Below, piece after piece: positions 25,509 through 34,319 of a stretch of 64,000 bases of DNA; the stretch's first letter is position 1; each line of letters starts with the position of its first letter. The stretch comes from Streptomyces sp. NBC_01446. GTDB lineage: Bacteria; Actinomycetota; Actinomycetes; Streptomycetales; Streptomycetaceae. The notes beneath the pieces are model-generated. The model saw only the letters and a program-made list of their open reading frames with translations. It had not been told where the DNA came from and searched no databases. Made by a program: the position numbers and the translations under genes. The DNA lies in NCBI RefSeq assembly GCF_026340095.1, contig NZ_JAPEPO010000003.1, positions 1,054,001 through 1,118,000 of the forward strand, read 5' to 3'.

Positions 25509-26908
25509 ATGCAATCTTCCCATGCCGCCGCGAAGGTCTCCGCACGGTTCGATGATCCGAATCTTGTCGGGTACGGCGGACTGGAGCCGGTGGTGCGCCT
25601 GGCCGAGCGGTGCGGACTGCCCGCGCTGGCCAGCGAACACGTCCGGTTGCCGGTCTCGAAGGACGGCACGGGTGCCTTCCCCGCGGCGAAGCTGATGTCG
25701 CTGGTGGGCGGCATGGTCGCGGGCGCGGACAGCATCGATGACATGGACCGGCTGCGGCACGGCGCTCTGCCGCGCCTGTTCGCCGGGGTGCGGGCGCCGT
25801 CCACGCTGGGCTCGTTCCTGCGTTCCTTCACTCACGGGCACGTGAAGCAACTGCACGCGGTGGCACGGAGGTTCCTGCCCGAACTGGCCGCGCACACCGG
25901 GCTGCTGTCCGGCGCCGAATCGGTCGCCCATGTGGACATCGATGACACGATCCGCCGCACCTACGGCTACGCCAAGCAGGGGGCGGGTTACGGATACAGC
26001 AAGGTCAAGGGCCTCAACGCGCTGCTCGGGATCGTCTCCACACCCCTGTCCGCCCCCGTGATCGCCGCCACCCGTCTGCGCAAGGGCCCGACCAACTCCG
26101 CACGCGGGGCCGCCGCCTTCGTCGCCGAGACCATCCGCACGTCCCGCGCCAGCGGCGCTACCGGACTGCTCCTCGTGCGGGCCGACTCCGCGTTCTACGG
26201 CGCCGACGTCATCGGCGCCTGCCGGGCCCTGGATGCCCGCTTCTCCGTCACGGTGCGGATGAACGCCTCGATCAAGGCCGCGATTGCGGGCATCGACGAA
26301 GCCGCATGAAAGCGGTCAAGTACCCGAAGGCGGTGTGGGACGAAGAGGGGCAGTGCTGGATCTCGGACGCGGAGATAGCCGAGGCCACCTACACCGCCTT
26401 CACCTCCAAGCCGAAGAATCAGCAGGTCACCGCCCGCCTGATCGTGCGCCGCGTCAAGCGCCTCAACCCCGGGGCGATCCCCGAGGGGCAGGGCACGCTT
26501 TTCGACACCTGGCGCTATCACGGCGCGTTCACCAACTCTCCGCTCTCCCTGGCCGCTGCCGAGCGTGATCACAGGCGTCACGCAGTCGTGGAACAGGTGA
26601 TCGCGGATGTGAAGAACGGCCCGTTCGCGCACGCCCCCTCCGGGCACTTCCAGGCGAACGCGGCCTGGCTCGCCCTGGCCGCCCTCGCGCACAACCTGAC
26701 CCGCGCCGCCGGCACCCCGGCATCCGCCTTCCACGCCAAGGCGACCACCGGCACAATCCGCGACCACCTGATCAACGTGCCTGCTCGGCTGGCACGGTCG
26801 GCCCGCCGCCTTACTCTCCACCTGCCCCAACGCTGGCCCTGGCGGGACGACTTCACCCAGCTCTTCGACCTCGCACACGCGCCACCACCCGCCGTCGACA
26901 AGCCTTGA
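25509..26908 (+). pseudogene. IS1380-family transposase, frameshifted
   Basis: DDE transposase in two frames. Part 1 (25509-26309) carries VDIDDTIRRTYG and LLVRADSAFYG with the first two acidic residues, and ends GIDEAA-stop. Part 2 (26306-26908) continues as KAVKYPKAVWDEEGQCW and carries VVEQVIADVKNG with the Glu. The family sequence expects a Trp between them: TGGAAA has become TGAAA, a one-base loss. The two parts overlap by ATGA, so reinitiation could still make both halves, but a full-length enzyme is not expected without frameshifting. Confidence 0.88.
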
Positions 26909-27058
26909 CCACCCCGCCCGCAAGGGCCTGAGACCTCCGAGCATGTGGAAAAGCTGGGCAGACCAGCGGGCACCCCATGCCCGAATCCGCAGCTCGGCCT
27001 CGGACCGCCCCCGAACCACCCGAAACGATCACTCCAAAATCAAGCCGGTGGATCCGGG

Positions 27059-27063
27059 TTCAG
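27059..27063. repeat. Target-site duplication, right copy
   Basis: TTCAG immediately after the right inverted repeat, matching 25382-25386. Confidence 0.85.
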
Positions 27064-27798
27064 ACGGGCCCTGGCCCGGTTCTTCGAGCCCTTCTGTTTG
27101 CGGGACAGCTCCCGCCCGGCCTTCTTGAGTTTCTTCTCCGCCCGGCGCAGAAACCGCGGGGAGTCGAATTTCGTGCCGTCGGACAGCACCGCGAAGTGGG
27201 TCAGGCCCAGGTCGATGCCGATGGCCTGATCGGTGGCGGGCATCCGGCCGGCGTCGGCGGCCGGGTCGGTGCCGATGACAAAGCTCGCGAAATACCGCCC
27301 CGCCGAGTCCTTGATCACCGTGACCGAGGACGGCACCACGGGCAGGGCGCGGGACCACTTCACCCGCACCTCACCGACCTTCGGCAGGTTCAGCCGGCCG
27401 CCCGGGGTGATGGACCAGCGGGCGTTGGCCGTGAACCGGAGCGACTGCCTCGAGTCCTTGCGCGACTTGAACCGCGGCGCACCCACCCTCGCGCCCCGAC
27501 GCTCACCCTTGAGGGAGGCGAAGAACGCCTTATAGGCGGCCTCCACATCCCGCAAAGACTGCTGGAGCACCACCGAGGACACCTCGCCCAGCCAAGACCG
27601 CTCCACGGTCCGCTTGGCACGGGTGATCAAGGTCTGGGACAGCTCGGCGGCCTTCGGATACGGCAGACCCGCCGCGTGCGCGTCCTTCCGGGCGCGCACC
27701 GCGTCGTTGAACACGACCCGCGCGCACCCGAACGCCCGGCCCAACGCGAGGCGTTACCCCAGTTCCGGGTAGAGCCGGAACGCGTACCGGAGCTGCAT

Positions 27799-28174
27799 GA
27801 ACGTCACCCTAGGTGCGCCCTCCCGGGTACCGGCCCAGAAGATCGGAACTGATCACGATCGTCCTCTCGTTTGACACTCGCGCTCAAGTTCGGCCTATCC
27901 CGCCCGCCAATGATTGTGGGGCGGAGGCCGGGCGGGAGGCGAGCCATGATGCTCCGCACCGGCAGTCCACAACACCGCACCTCCCTGCTCCGCAGGGAGG
28001 GACGCCGCGACGCTACGCGCCGCGATCGCCAGATTCGCTACACCACCGGGCTGAATACCAACAGAGTCCTGAAGCCCGATGCACTGCGAATGAATCCCGG
28101 TGTCGGGAATTCCCGCCCCCTGCTGCATCCGCGCCCACACGCACACTGTTCAGCGTGTTCACGGGGGAGAAAGC
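27799..28174. other. Intergenic region without a recognisable gene
   Basis: This 376-bp stretch between the tnpB start and the serine-hydrolase gene includes the presumed left end of the tnpB element. A TTGACA (around 27870) and a 12-bp palindrome CGGGAATTCCCG (28104-28115) are visible, neither conclusive. No convincing coding frame. Confidence 0.4.
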
Positions 28175-29632
28175 ATGTCGGAAAACCTCCGCCGGGAAGT
28201 GTCCAAGCTCGTCGACCAGGAGGTGGCCGAGATCATGGAACAGACCGAGCGCGATGTGACCCGGACGGTCGACCGAGCGCTGGGCATGGACGACGGCGCC
28301 GCCCCGACATTCGACACCGCCCGCTGGCAGATCCGGCTCGGCGAACTCCTCGCCGCCCACCACATCCCCGGCGCCGCCCTGGCCGTGCTCGCCGACGGCG
28401 AGATCCACGAACTGGCCGCAGGCATCCTGCACACCGGCACCGGTGTCGAGGTGACTCCGGACTCCGTGTTCCAGATCGGCTCCGTCAGCAAGGGCTACGC
28501 AGCCGCCATGCTGGTCCTGCTGGCCGACGCGGGGAAGCTGGACCTCGACGCGCCGGTCACCGACGTCCTGCCGGACTTCGAGGTCGCCGACGCCGCCGCG
28601 ACCACGACGATCACGCCGCGCCACCTGCTCAACCACACCAGCGGCATCGAAGGCGTTGGGAGGGTCGGTCTGACGAACCCGCCCGGCGCCACCATGTCGT
28701 ACTCGAGCACCGCCTACAACGTCCTCGGCCGGATCATCGAGGTCGTGACCGGCGGGACCTGGGACGAGGCCCTCAAGGAACTGCTCTGCGACCCGCTCGG
28801 GCTGGAGCACACCATGACCCTGCCCGAGGAGGTGCTGCGCTTCCGCGCCGCGATGGGGCACATGGGCGAGCCCGGCGAAACCCCTGTTCCCACGCCTCTG
28901 TGGAACATGCTGCCGCGTTCCGCCGGTCCGTACGGCGGGATCTGTGCGACCGCCGCCGACGTGGCGCGGTTCGCCCAGGTCTTCGTGGACGGCGGCACCG
29001 CGCCGGACGGCGTCCGCGTCTTCCCGGGCGCCGTGGTCGAGGCGATGCTGACCCGCGAGGTCGAGATGCCCGACCAGTGGTTCCTCGGGGCTCACAGGGG
29101 CCTGGGCTGGGGCCTGTTCGAGTGGGACGGTGTGCGCGGCTTCGGCCACGACGGGAGCACGTTCGGTCAGCTCGCCTATCTGCGCGCCCTCCCGGAGAAG
29201 GGTCTCGCCATCGCTCTGCTGACCAACGGCGGCGGCGCGGCGCCCAAGGTCTTCGAGGCGCTCTGCCGGGAACTGTGCGCCGAACTCGTCGGAGTCGCCA
29301 TGCCCGGGTTCGCGCCGGTCTCCGAGCCCCCGGCCGTGGACACGGCGCCGTTCAAGGGCAGCTACAAGCGCGAGGGCTTTCTCATGACCATCGCCGACGG
29401 CGACGACGGCCCGGGCACACTGCGGCTGACGTACAAGGGTGCGGACGGCCTGAATGGCACCTTCGACCCGCTGCTCTGGCACCTGACCCCGGTCTCCCAC
29501 ACGCCGGCGAAGACGGTGTACGCCGGGCGCCGCAACGAGAAGGACGCGTGGATACCGGTGGTGTTCTACGCACTCGCCGACGGCAGCCGCTACGTCCACT
29601 TCGGCGTACGGGCGACGGCCAAGGCGGCGTAG
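28175..29632 (+). CDS. Serine hydrolase of the beta-lactamase/penicillin-binding fold (class C-like)
   Basis: Protein of 485 residues. The SxxK nucleophile motif is Ser103-V-S-Lys106 (FQIGSVSKGY). The YxN-type motif appears as YSSTAYN, with Ser replacing the usual Asn, and the third motif is HDG in FGHDGSTFG. No signal peptide is seen: the first 45 residues are charged and helical, so it is probably cytoplasmic. Family members include esterases, D-aminopeptidases and EstB-like enzymes; lactam resistance should not be assumed. Start ATG 28175 has GGGGGAGA upstream. A very long palindrome follows the stop. Confidence 0.88.
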   Translation: MSENLRREVSKLVDQEVAEIMEQTERDVTRTVDRALGMDDGAAPTFDTARWQIRLGELLAAHHIPGAALAVLADGEIHELAAGILHTGTGVEVTPDSVFQIGSVSKGYAAAMLVLLADAGKLDLDAPVTDVLPDFEVADAAATTTITPRHLLNHTSGIEGVGRVGLTNPPGATMSYSSTAYNVLGRIIEVVTGGTWDEALKELLCDPLGLEHTMTLPEEVLRFRAAMGHMGEPGETPVPTPLWNMLPRSAGPYGGICATAADVARFAQVFVDGGTAPDGVRVFPGAVVEAMLTREVEMPDQWFLGAHRGLGWGLFEWDGVRGFGHDGSTFGQLAYLRALPEKGLAIALLTNGGGAAPKVFEALCRELCAELVGVAMPGFAPVSEPPAVDTAPFKGSYKREGFLMTIADGDDGPGTLRLTYKGADGLNGTFDPLLWHLTPVSHTPAKTVYAGRRNEKDAWIPVVFYALADGSRYVHFGVRATAKAA

Positions 29633-29633
29633 T

Positions 29634-29685
29634 CGCGTCAGTCGGTGCGGCCGGTGGCCGGCCACCGGCCGCACCGACTGACGCG
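29634..29685. terminator. 52-bp perfect palindrome
   Basis: Two 25-bp arms (29634-29658 and 29661-29685) around a central CG are exactly complementary, starting 2 nt after the serine-hydrolase stop. It is GC-rich with no T-tract. Likely a factor-independent terminator of Streptomyces type. Confidence 0.75.
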
Positions 29686-29797
29686 CAGTGGGCGAGGCGT
29701 ATCCATCAAGGACAGCCACCGTTTCCCCCAGGACATCGCCGCCGCAGACACGGCGTCATATCCGGACTCCGTCCCCAGCGGTAAGTACCCTGCACGC

Positions 29798-30142
29798 ATG
29801 ATTAACGGCGCTCACATCATCATCTACAGCCAGGACGCGGAGGCGGACCGCGCCTTCTTCAGGGATGTTCTGGAATATCCGCACGTCGATGCCGGCGACG
29901 GCTGGCTCATCTTCAAACTGCCTCCGGCCGAGGTGGCAGTCCATCCCTCCGACTCACCGTCACACGAGCTGTACGTGATGTGCGATGACGTCAACGCGAC
30001 GGTCGATCAGCTCTCGGCCAAGGGGGTCACGTGCGCCCCGGTCACGAACGCCGGCTGGGGCCTCAAGACCGGGATCCGGCTGCCGGGCGGCGGCGAGCTG
30101 GGCCTCTACCAACCGCGCCACGAAACCGCCCTCAACCTCTGA
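29798..30142 (+). CDS. VOC family protein
   Basis: Protein of 114 residues with the glyoxalase/bleomycin-resistance fold: HIIIYSQDAEADRAFFRDVLEYP at the start and GGGELGLYQPRH at the end. Start ATG 29798 has no Shine-Dalgarno; TACCCT lies 6 nt upstream, so a leaderless message is possible. It converges with the RibD-like gene. Reaction unknown. Confidence 0.85.
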   Translation: MINGAHIIIYSQDAEADRAFFRDVLEYPHVDAGDGWLIFKLPPAEVAVHPSDSPSHELYVMCDDVNATVDQLSAKGVTCAPVTNAGWGLKTGIRLPGGGELGLYQPRHETALNL

Positions 30143-30202
30143 CGACCTCTCCAGGGCCGGATGGCCAGGGCTGGATGGCCAGGGCTGGATGGAGACTGCC
30201 CG

Positions 30203-30766
30203 TCAGGCCCGTGGAATGGCGCGTCCCGTGGGTCGGTACTCCATCACCAGCACCCTGCCGTCCAGGTCATGATGGCTCACCAGCTCCAGGTCGGCCGACC
30301 TCACACCGGCGAACAACGGCTCGCGGCCCGACTCCCCCACGAGCAGCGGAAAGGTCATCAGCCTCAGCCGGTCCACGAGGCCCGCTTCGAGGAGTTGCCG
30401 GACCACGGACAGACTTCCCATGGTCCGCAGGGGCACATGGCCCTCGCTCTTGAGCCGGGTGACCTCGGCGATCAGGTCGTCATGGCACACGCGGGTGTCC
30501 TGCCAGGAGACCGTCTTCAGCGTCGACGAGAAGACGACCTTGTCCACACCTGGCACCGGGTCCGTGCCGGCGGCACCCGTCTCCCCGGAGAGACCCGCGA
30601 GGGCCTCGTAGGTGCGTCGCCCCATGAGCACCAGCTGCGGCCCGGCCATCTCCTCGTGGATCCACTCCTCGAGCATGGGCCCGTCGTAGCCGAAGTAGGC
30701 GGGCGATGTCGCGCTGCCGGCGTACCCGTCAACCGAGACGAACACATCGACGGTGAGTGTCTGCAT
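30203..30766 (-). CDS. Dihydrofolate reductase-like / RibD C-terminal domain protein
   Basis: NADPH-binding reductase fold of 187 residues: TLTVDVFVSVDGYAG, LVLMGRRTYEAL, and GSLSVVRQLLEAGLVDRLRLMTFPLLVG. The group is annotated as 'dihydrofolate reductase family' but its members are mostly of unknown substrate. ATG 30766 has GGAGG at good spacing; the ATG two codons earlier is too close to it. Confidence 0.88.
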   Translation of the reverse strand: MQTLTVDVFVSVDGYAGSATSPAYFGYDGPMLEEWIHEEMAGPQLVLMGRRTYEALAGLSGETGAAGTDPVPGVDKVVFSSTLKTVSWQDTRVCHDDLIAEVTRLKSEGHVPLRTMGSLSVVRQLLEAGLVDRLRLMTFPLLVGESGREPLFAGVRSADLELVSHHDLDGRVLVMEYRPTGRAIPRA

Positions 30767-30901
30767 GGCCATACCTCCGAACGGCTCGCACCTTCCGTGC
30801 CACGTCCGCTCCCATCGGCCATGGCCTCCAGTAGAGACGTCGGAGCGGCATCGCGTGATGCGACCTGTTCAGCCAACCATGTCGCTCGCTCCTTCGGGGC
30901 G

Positions 30902-31882
30902 CTACGAGCCGCTGTCCGTGGGGCGGCGTGCGATCCAGAGCTGGCGCGTGGAGCGCACCACCAGGTCGTCGCGATGGCGTACGTCCGCAGGGCCCCCGTT
31001 CACCAGGGTGTCCAGCGCTTCCAGGTCGGCCGGGTCGACGCGGCCGACCAGTGCGCCGCGGATGCGGGTGAGCGTGCCGTGCGCGTAGAGCCCGGCACTG
31101 CCGCCCGGCTGCGGGCGCAGTTCGAGACTCTCTGCGCGTTCCTCCTCAAGGGTGAATCCGGCCGATGCCAGCAGTGCGCCCCAGTCGGCTCCCATGTGGG
31201 GTACCTCTTCGTCGTGCAGCGTCGTGAGTGCCTCGCGGCAGCGACCTTCCAGTCCGGGGCGCTCCGGTACCGCGTCGGCGGCGAGAAAACGTGGCATTCC
31301 GTCCAGTTCGGCGATGGCCAGGAGTCCGCCCGGGCGCAGCGCCTTGAAGATGATGCCGAGGGTCGCCGTGGGGTCGTCCATGTGGTGCATGGAGGCGGAG
31401 GCCCATACGAGGTCCGCGTCAGTGACGCCCGGGAGGCTCGTACCGGCGTCCGCTTCCAGCGGGTGGATGCGCGAATCCAGGTTCTTGGCGACAGTGGTTC
31501 GGGTCAGCTGTTCCAGCATGTGGGCGGAGCTGTCCACGGCCGTCACCTGGGCGGAAGGGAACTGCTTCAGCAGGGCGAACGTTCCGGTTCCGCTACCGGC
31601 ACCGAGGTCCACGATCCGCTTGACGTCGTCCCCGGCCACTTCGGCGATGGAACGCATCGAGGCAGCGAGGTAGGGCGCGAACAGTTCGGCATCGAGGTCG
31701 AGCAGCTCCGCGAGGCCGTCCTGCTCATGCGCATGCTCGTGCGCGTGTGTGCCGTGGTTTTCCCGCGAGTGTGTGCCGTGACCATGGGAGTCGGTGGCGT
31801 CGTGGCCGATCTCATGGGACCCATGCCCGTGCGGCTGGGAGTGTGCGGGGGAACCGTGCGGGGCGGGGGTGGGGTGCGTCAT
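30902..31882 (-). CDS. Class I SAM-dependent methyltransferase with His-rich N-terminus
   Basis: Protein of 326 residues. The SAM site is RIVDLGAGSGTGTFALL with the acidic turn VTAVDSS and a third motif LVWASASMHHM. Before it comes a ~50-residue segment with about 14 histidines in HGHG, SHGHGTH and HAHEHAHEQ runs, resembling metal-storage or metal-sensing tails. The substrate is unknown. Start is uncertain: ATG 31882 is used, with ATGs at 31903 and 31900 also in frame. Confidence 0.85.
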   Translation of the reverse strand: MTHPTPAPHGSPAHSQPHGHGSHEIGHDATDSHGHGTHSRENHGTHAHEHAHEQDGLAELLDLDAELFAPYLAASMRSIAEVAGDDVKRIVDLGAGSGTGTFALLKQFPSAQVTAVDSSAHMLEQLTRTTVAKNLDSRIHPLEADAGTSLPGVTDADLVWASASMHHMDDPTATLGIIFKALRPGGLLAIAELDGMPRFLAADAVPERPGLEGRCREALTTLHDEEVPHMGADWGALLASAGFTLEEERAESLELRPQPGGSAGLYAHGTLTRIRGALVGRVDPADLEALDTLVNGGPADVRHRDDLVVRSTRQLWIARRPTDSGS

Positions 31883-32084
31883 GACATCGACCGTACGCAT
31901 CATTTCGTTCAGCGCATAAGCCCTTGCCTATGACGCAAGAAGATCCCACGCTCGACGGCCTCGTGCGCAAGGGATCACGGCCTTGCGCGCCTCACGCGGC
32001 CGGTTACCCGAGGACCGGCCACGGACGCCACCTCACACACCGCACCCCACCCCTGGCACAGACCTGAGTACCGGCCCCCCTGAG

Positions 32085-33107
32085 TCAGACCTGGTATCGG
32101 TCCGACGCGAACAGCGCGATGTTCTCGGCCACCCACTGCGACGTCCGCTTCAGCCCGTCCTCCAGGGACACCTCAGGCTGCCACCCCGCCCACTCGCGCG
32201 CCCTCGCGTTGTCGGAGAGCAGCCGCTCCACCTCGCTGCCGGACGGCCGCAGGCGTGCCGGGTCCACGACCACCTTGGCGTCACGACCCGACGCGGCGAT
32301 CAGCGCGGTCGCCAGGTCCCCGATGGAGATCTCCCGCCCGGTGCCGAGGTTGACGCACTCGCCGAGCGCCCGGTCGCAGTCCGCGAGCGCCAGGAACCCG
32401 GCGGCGGTGTCGGTGACATAGGTGAAGTCACGGGTCGGGGTGAGCGAGCCGAGCCTGATCTCCGTTGCGCCCGCGTGCAGTTGGGACAGGATCGTCGGTA
32501 TCACGGCGCGCGCGGACTGCCGCGGACCGTAGGTGTTGAACGGCCGCACCACCGTCACCGGCAGTTCGAAGGCGTGCCAGTGCGACAGCGCCATCATGTC
32601 CGCCCCGATCTTGGAGGCGGAGTACGGGGACTGCGGCTGGAGCGGGTGGGTCTCGCTGATGGGTGCGGTCAGCGCGGTCCCGTACACCTCGCTGGTGGAG
32701 GTGTGCAGCAGCCGGCGGACAGAGTGGCGGCGGCAGGCCTCGGCGATGTTCTCGGTGCCGACGACGTTCGTCTGGACGTAGGCGCCGGGCGAGTCGTAGC
32801 TGTACGGGATGCCGATGAGCGCGGCCAGGTGGAACACGGTGTCGCACCCGGCCACGGCGTCCATCACGCGGCCCGCGTCGCGCACGTCGCCCGCGATCAT
32901 CTCGACGGGACTGTGGGGGTCGCTCAGGTAGCGCGCCAGATAGCCCTTCTCCGCGTACGGCTTGTAGTGCACCATCGCGCGGACCTTCGCCCCTCGTGTC
33001 ACAAGCATGTCGACGAGTGCCGAGCCGATGAATCCCTCGGCGCCGGTGACGAGGACGGTGCGGTTGTTCCAGTCGGTGCGGTTGTTCCGGTGGTTGTGGT
33101 CGGTCAT
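32085..33107 (-). CDS. NAD-dependent epimerase/dehydratase (extended SDR, nucleotide-sugar type)
   Basis: Protein of 340 residues. The Rossmann motif TGAEGFIGSAL is near residue 21 and the catalytic Tyr-x3-Lys is YSASK, with upstream STSEVYG. This is the pattern of GDP-mannose or dTDP-glucose 4,6-dehydratase relatives. It modifies an NDP-sugar. The ATG at 33107 overlaps the stop of the MurG-like gene (ATGA), so the pair probably makes and transfers a sugar to a lipid acceptor. Confidence 0.88.
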   Translation of the reverse strand: MTDHNHRNNRTDWNNRTVLVTGAEGFIGSALVDMLVTRGAKVRAMVHYKPYAEKGYLARYLSDPHSPVEMIAGDVRDAGRVMDAVAGCDTVFHLAALIGIPYSYDSPGAYVQTNVVGTENIAEACRRHSVRRLLHTSTSEVYGTALTAPISETHPLQPQSPYSASKIGADMMALSHWHAFELPVTVVRPFNTYGPRQSARAVIPTILSQLHAGATEIRLGSLTPTRDFTYVTDTAAGFLALADCDRALGECVNLGTGREISIGDLATALIAASGRDAKVVVDPARLRPSGSEVERLLSDNARAREWAGWQPEVSLEDGLKRTSQWVAENIALFASDRYQV

Positions 33108-34255
33108 GAGGTGAACTCCATTTCGTGGACGGGTGAGTTGGGGGTCTTGGCGAGGCTGATCACCTTCGCGGCGAGCAGGTCGGCTGCGCGGGCGTGGTTT
33201 CCGGGGTCCGCGGCGTGGCCCATCGCGGCGAGCCGGGAGGGGTCGGCGAGCAGCGGCTCGACGAGGGCCGCGAGCCGCTCGGCGGTCGTTTCGCCGTCGG
33301 GTACGAGGTGCGCGGCGCCCGCGTCGGACAGGACGCGGGCGTTGTGCGTCTGGTGGTCGCCGGGGGCGTGCGGGTACGGCACGAGGACGGCGGGCACTTT
33401 GGTGGTGGCGAGTTCGGCGACGGTCGCCGAGCCGGCCCGGCAGACGACCAGGTCGGCGACGGCGTACGCCAGGTCCATGCGGTCGAGGTAGGGCACGGCC
33501 TGCGCGACCGGCGAGTCCCCGAGCCGCCGCCGGGTCTCGTCGAGCGCCGCGGGCCCTGTCTTGATCAGCAGATGGACGTCGGGGCGGTGCCGCCAGCGCG
33601 CGGCGAGCCCGAGGGCCGCCTCCGTGAGCCGCGCCGCGCCGAGGCTGCCGCCGTTGAACAGCACGACCCGCGCGCCGTCGGGTATCCCGAAGGCGTGCCG
33701 TGCCTCGGCGCGCAGGGCGGTCCGGTCGAGGGTGGCGAGCGGTGCGGCGATGGGCATGCCGACGGTGTCGGCGTCCTTGCCGCCGGCCAGGTGGGCGCGG
33801 CTGCGGTCGAAGGCGACGGTGATGTGCGGCGTGAGCCGTGCGGCGAACTGGTTGGCGCGGCCCGGCACCGCGTTGGACTCGTGGATCACGCTGGGCAGTC
33901 CGGCCATGCGTGCGCCGACGATGACGGGGGCGCTCGGATAGCCGCCCATGCCGACGGCCACCTGGGCATTTTGGGCGCGCAGAATGCCGCGGCACTGGGC
34001 TCCGGAGCGGATCAGGGCCGCGGGCAGCAGGTAGCGCTTGGCGCCGAGGGCCGGGTCGAAGGGGATCATGTCGACGGTGTGCAGGCGGAATCCGGCGCCC
34101 GGGATCAGTTTGGTCTCCAGGCCCCGCTCGGTGCCGACGAAAGAGATCACCGCGTCCGGGTCGGCCCGGCGCAGCGCTTCGGCGAGCGCGAGCCCAGGGT
34201 AGATGTGGCCGCCGGTGCCGCCCGCACCGATCACGACGGAGAGTGGTGTGCGCAT
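33104..34255 (-). CDS. MurG-like UDP-GlcNAc:lipid glycosyltransferase (paralogue)
   Basis: GT28-family protein of 383 residues with the MurG hallmarks GAGGTGGHIYPGLALAEAL, GMGGYPSAPVIVGAR, HESNAVPGRANQ and the C-terminal donor site CRAGSATVAELA. Membrane-associated transfer of GlcNAc (or another sugar) to a polyprenyl-linked acceptor is expected. It is not in a dcw cluster: the neighbours are an epimerase and a divergent two-component system. It is therefore likely an accessory paralogue. The start is 64 bp from the divergent response-regulator start. Confidence 0.88.
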   Translation of the reverse strand: MRTPLSVVIGAGGTGGHIYPGLALAEALRRADPDAVISFVGTERGLETKLIPGAGFRLHTVDMIPFDPALGAKRYLLPAALIRSGAQCRGILRAQNAQVAVGMGGYPSAPVIVGARMAGLPSVIHESNAVPGRANQFAARLTPHITVAFDRSRAHLAGGKDADTVGMPIAAPLATLDRTALRAEARHAFGIPDGARVVLFNGGSLGAARLTEAALGLAARWRHRPDVHLLIKTGPAALDETRRRLGDSPVAQAVPYLDRMDLAYAVADLVVCRAGSATVAELATTKVPAVLVPYPHAPGDHQTHNARVLSDAGAAHLVPDGETTAERLAALVEPLLADPSRLAAMGHAADPGNHARAADLLAAKVISLAKTPNSPVHEMEFTS

Positions 34256-34275
34256 GGCGGACACACTCGTGGAGC

Positions 34276-34296
34276 GGTTTAAGAGGGTTCTAAGAG
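34276..34296. promoter_or_regulatory. Direct repeats in the murG-like / response-regulator gap
   Basis: TTTAAGAG (34278-34285) and TCTAAGAG (34289-34296) are spaced 11 bp, the typical layout of an OmpR-family tandem site, in the 64-bp divergent promoter region. Likely bound by the adjacent response regulator. Confidence 0.5.
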
Positions 34297-34319
34297 TCCC
34301 GTTTGGCACTCTTTACGGC

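Larger units (their letters stand above)
25387..27058 (+). mobile_element. Complete IS1380-family insertion sequence (1,672 bp)
   Basis: Bounded by perfect 19-bp inverted repeats CCCGGATCCACCGGCTTGA (25387-25405) and its complement (27040-27058), flanked by TTCAG duplications. The length and single DDE transposase fit IS1380. It is inserted in tnpB. An 11-bp inverted repeat lies just inside the left end before the transposase gene. Confidence 0.92.
24898..27798 (-). pseudogene. tnpB: tnpB (IS200/IS605 OrfB), nonsense codon plus IS1380 insertion
   Basis: RNA-guided nuclease-type transposon protein in two pieces. The 5' piece runs 27798-27059 (MQLRYAFRLYPELG, a TAA at 27756-27754 as codon 15, then RLALGRAFGCARVVFNDA and RuvC-I IGIDLGLTHF). 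The 3' piece runs 25386-24898 (RENHAIAVDDLSV, zinc ribbon CSTC/CPAC, RuvC-III DRDVNAAKN). Removing the inserted element and one CTGAA copy joins RARL-KVARVHAQ in frame. The TAA is probably a CAA to TAA change. The usual Glu of RuvC-II (EDL) is Asp here. No tnpA lies beside it. Dead. Confidence 0.92.

Noticed and set aside
28104..28115. Palindrome CGGGAATTCCCG
   Set aside because: A 12-bp palindrome is expected several times in a window of this size, and no promoter is aligned with it.
30160..30195. Short repeats of CTGGATGGCCAGGG
   Set aside because: Only two to three 14-bp units between convergent genes; too little to interpret.
31924..31931. TTGCCTAT matching the ArsR operator half-site
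   Set aside because: An 8-mer match is expected by chance in 64 kb, and the second half-site is absent.
31930..32067. 45-codon open frame divergent from the methyltransferase
   Set aside because: No ribosome site, no similarity and composition changes along its length.
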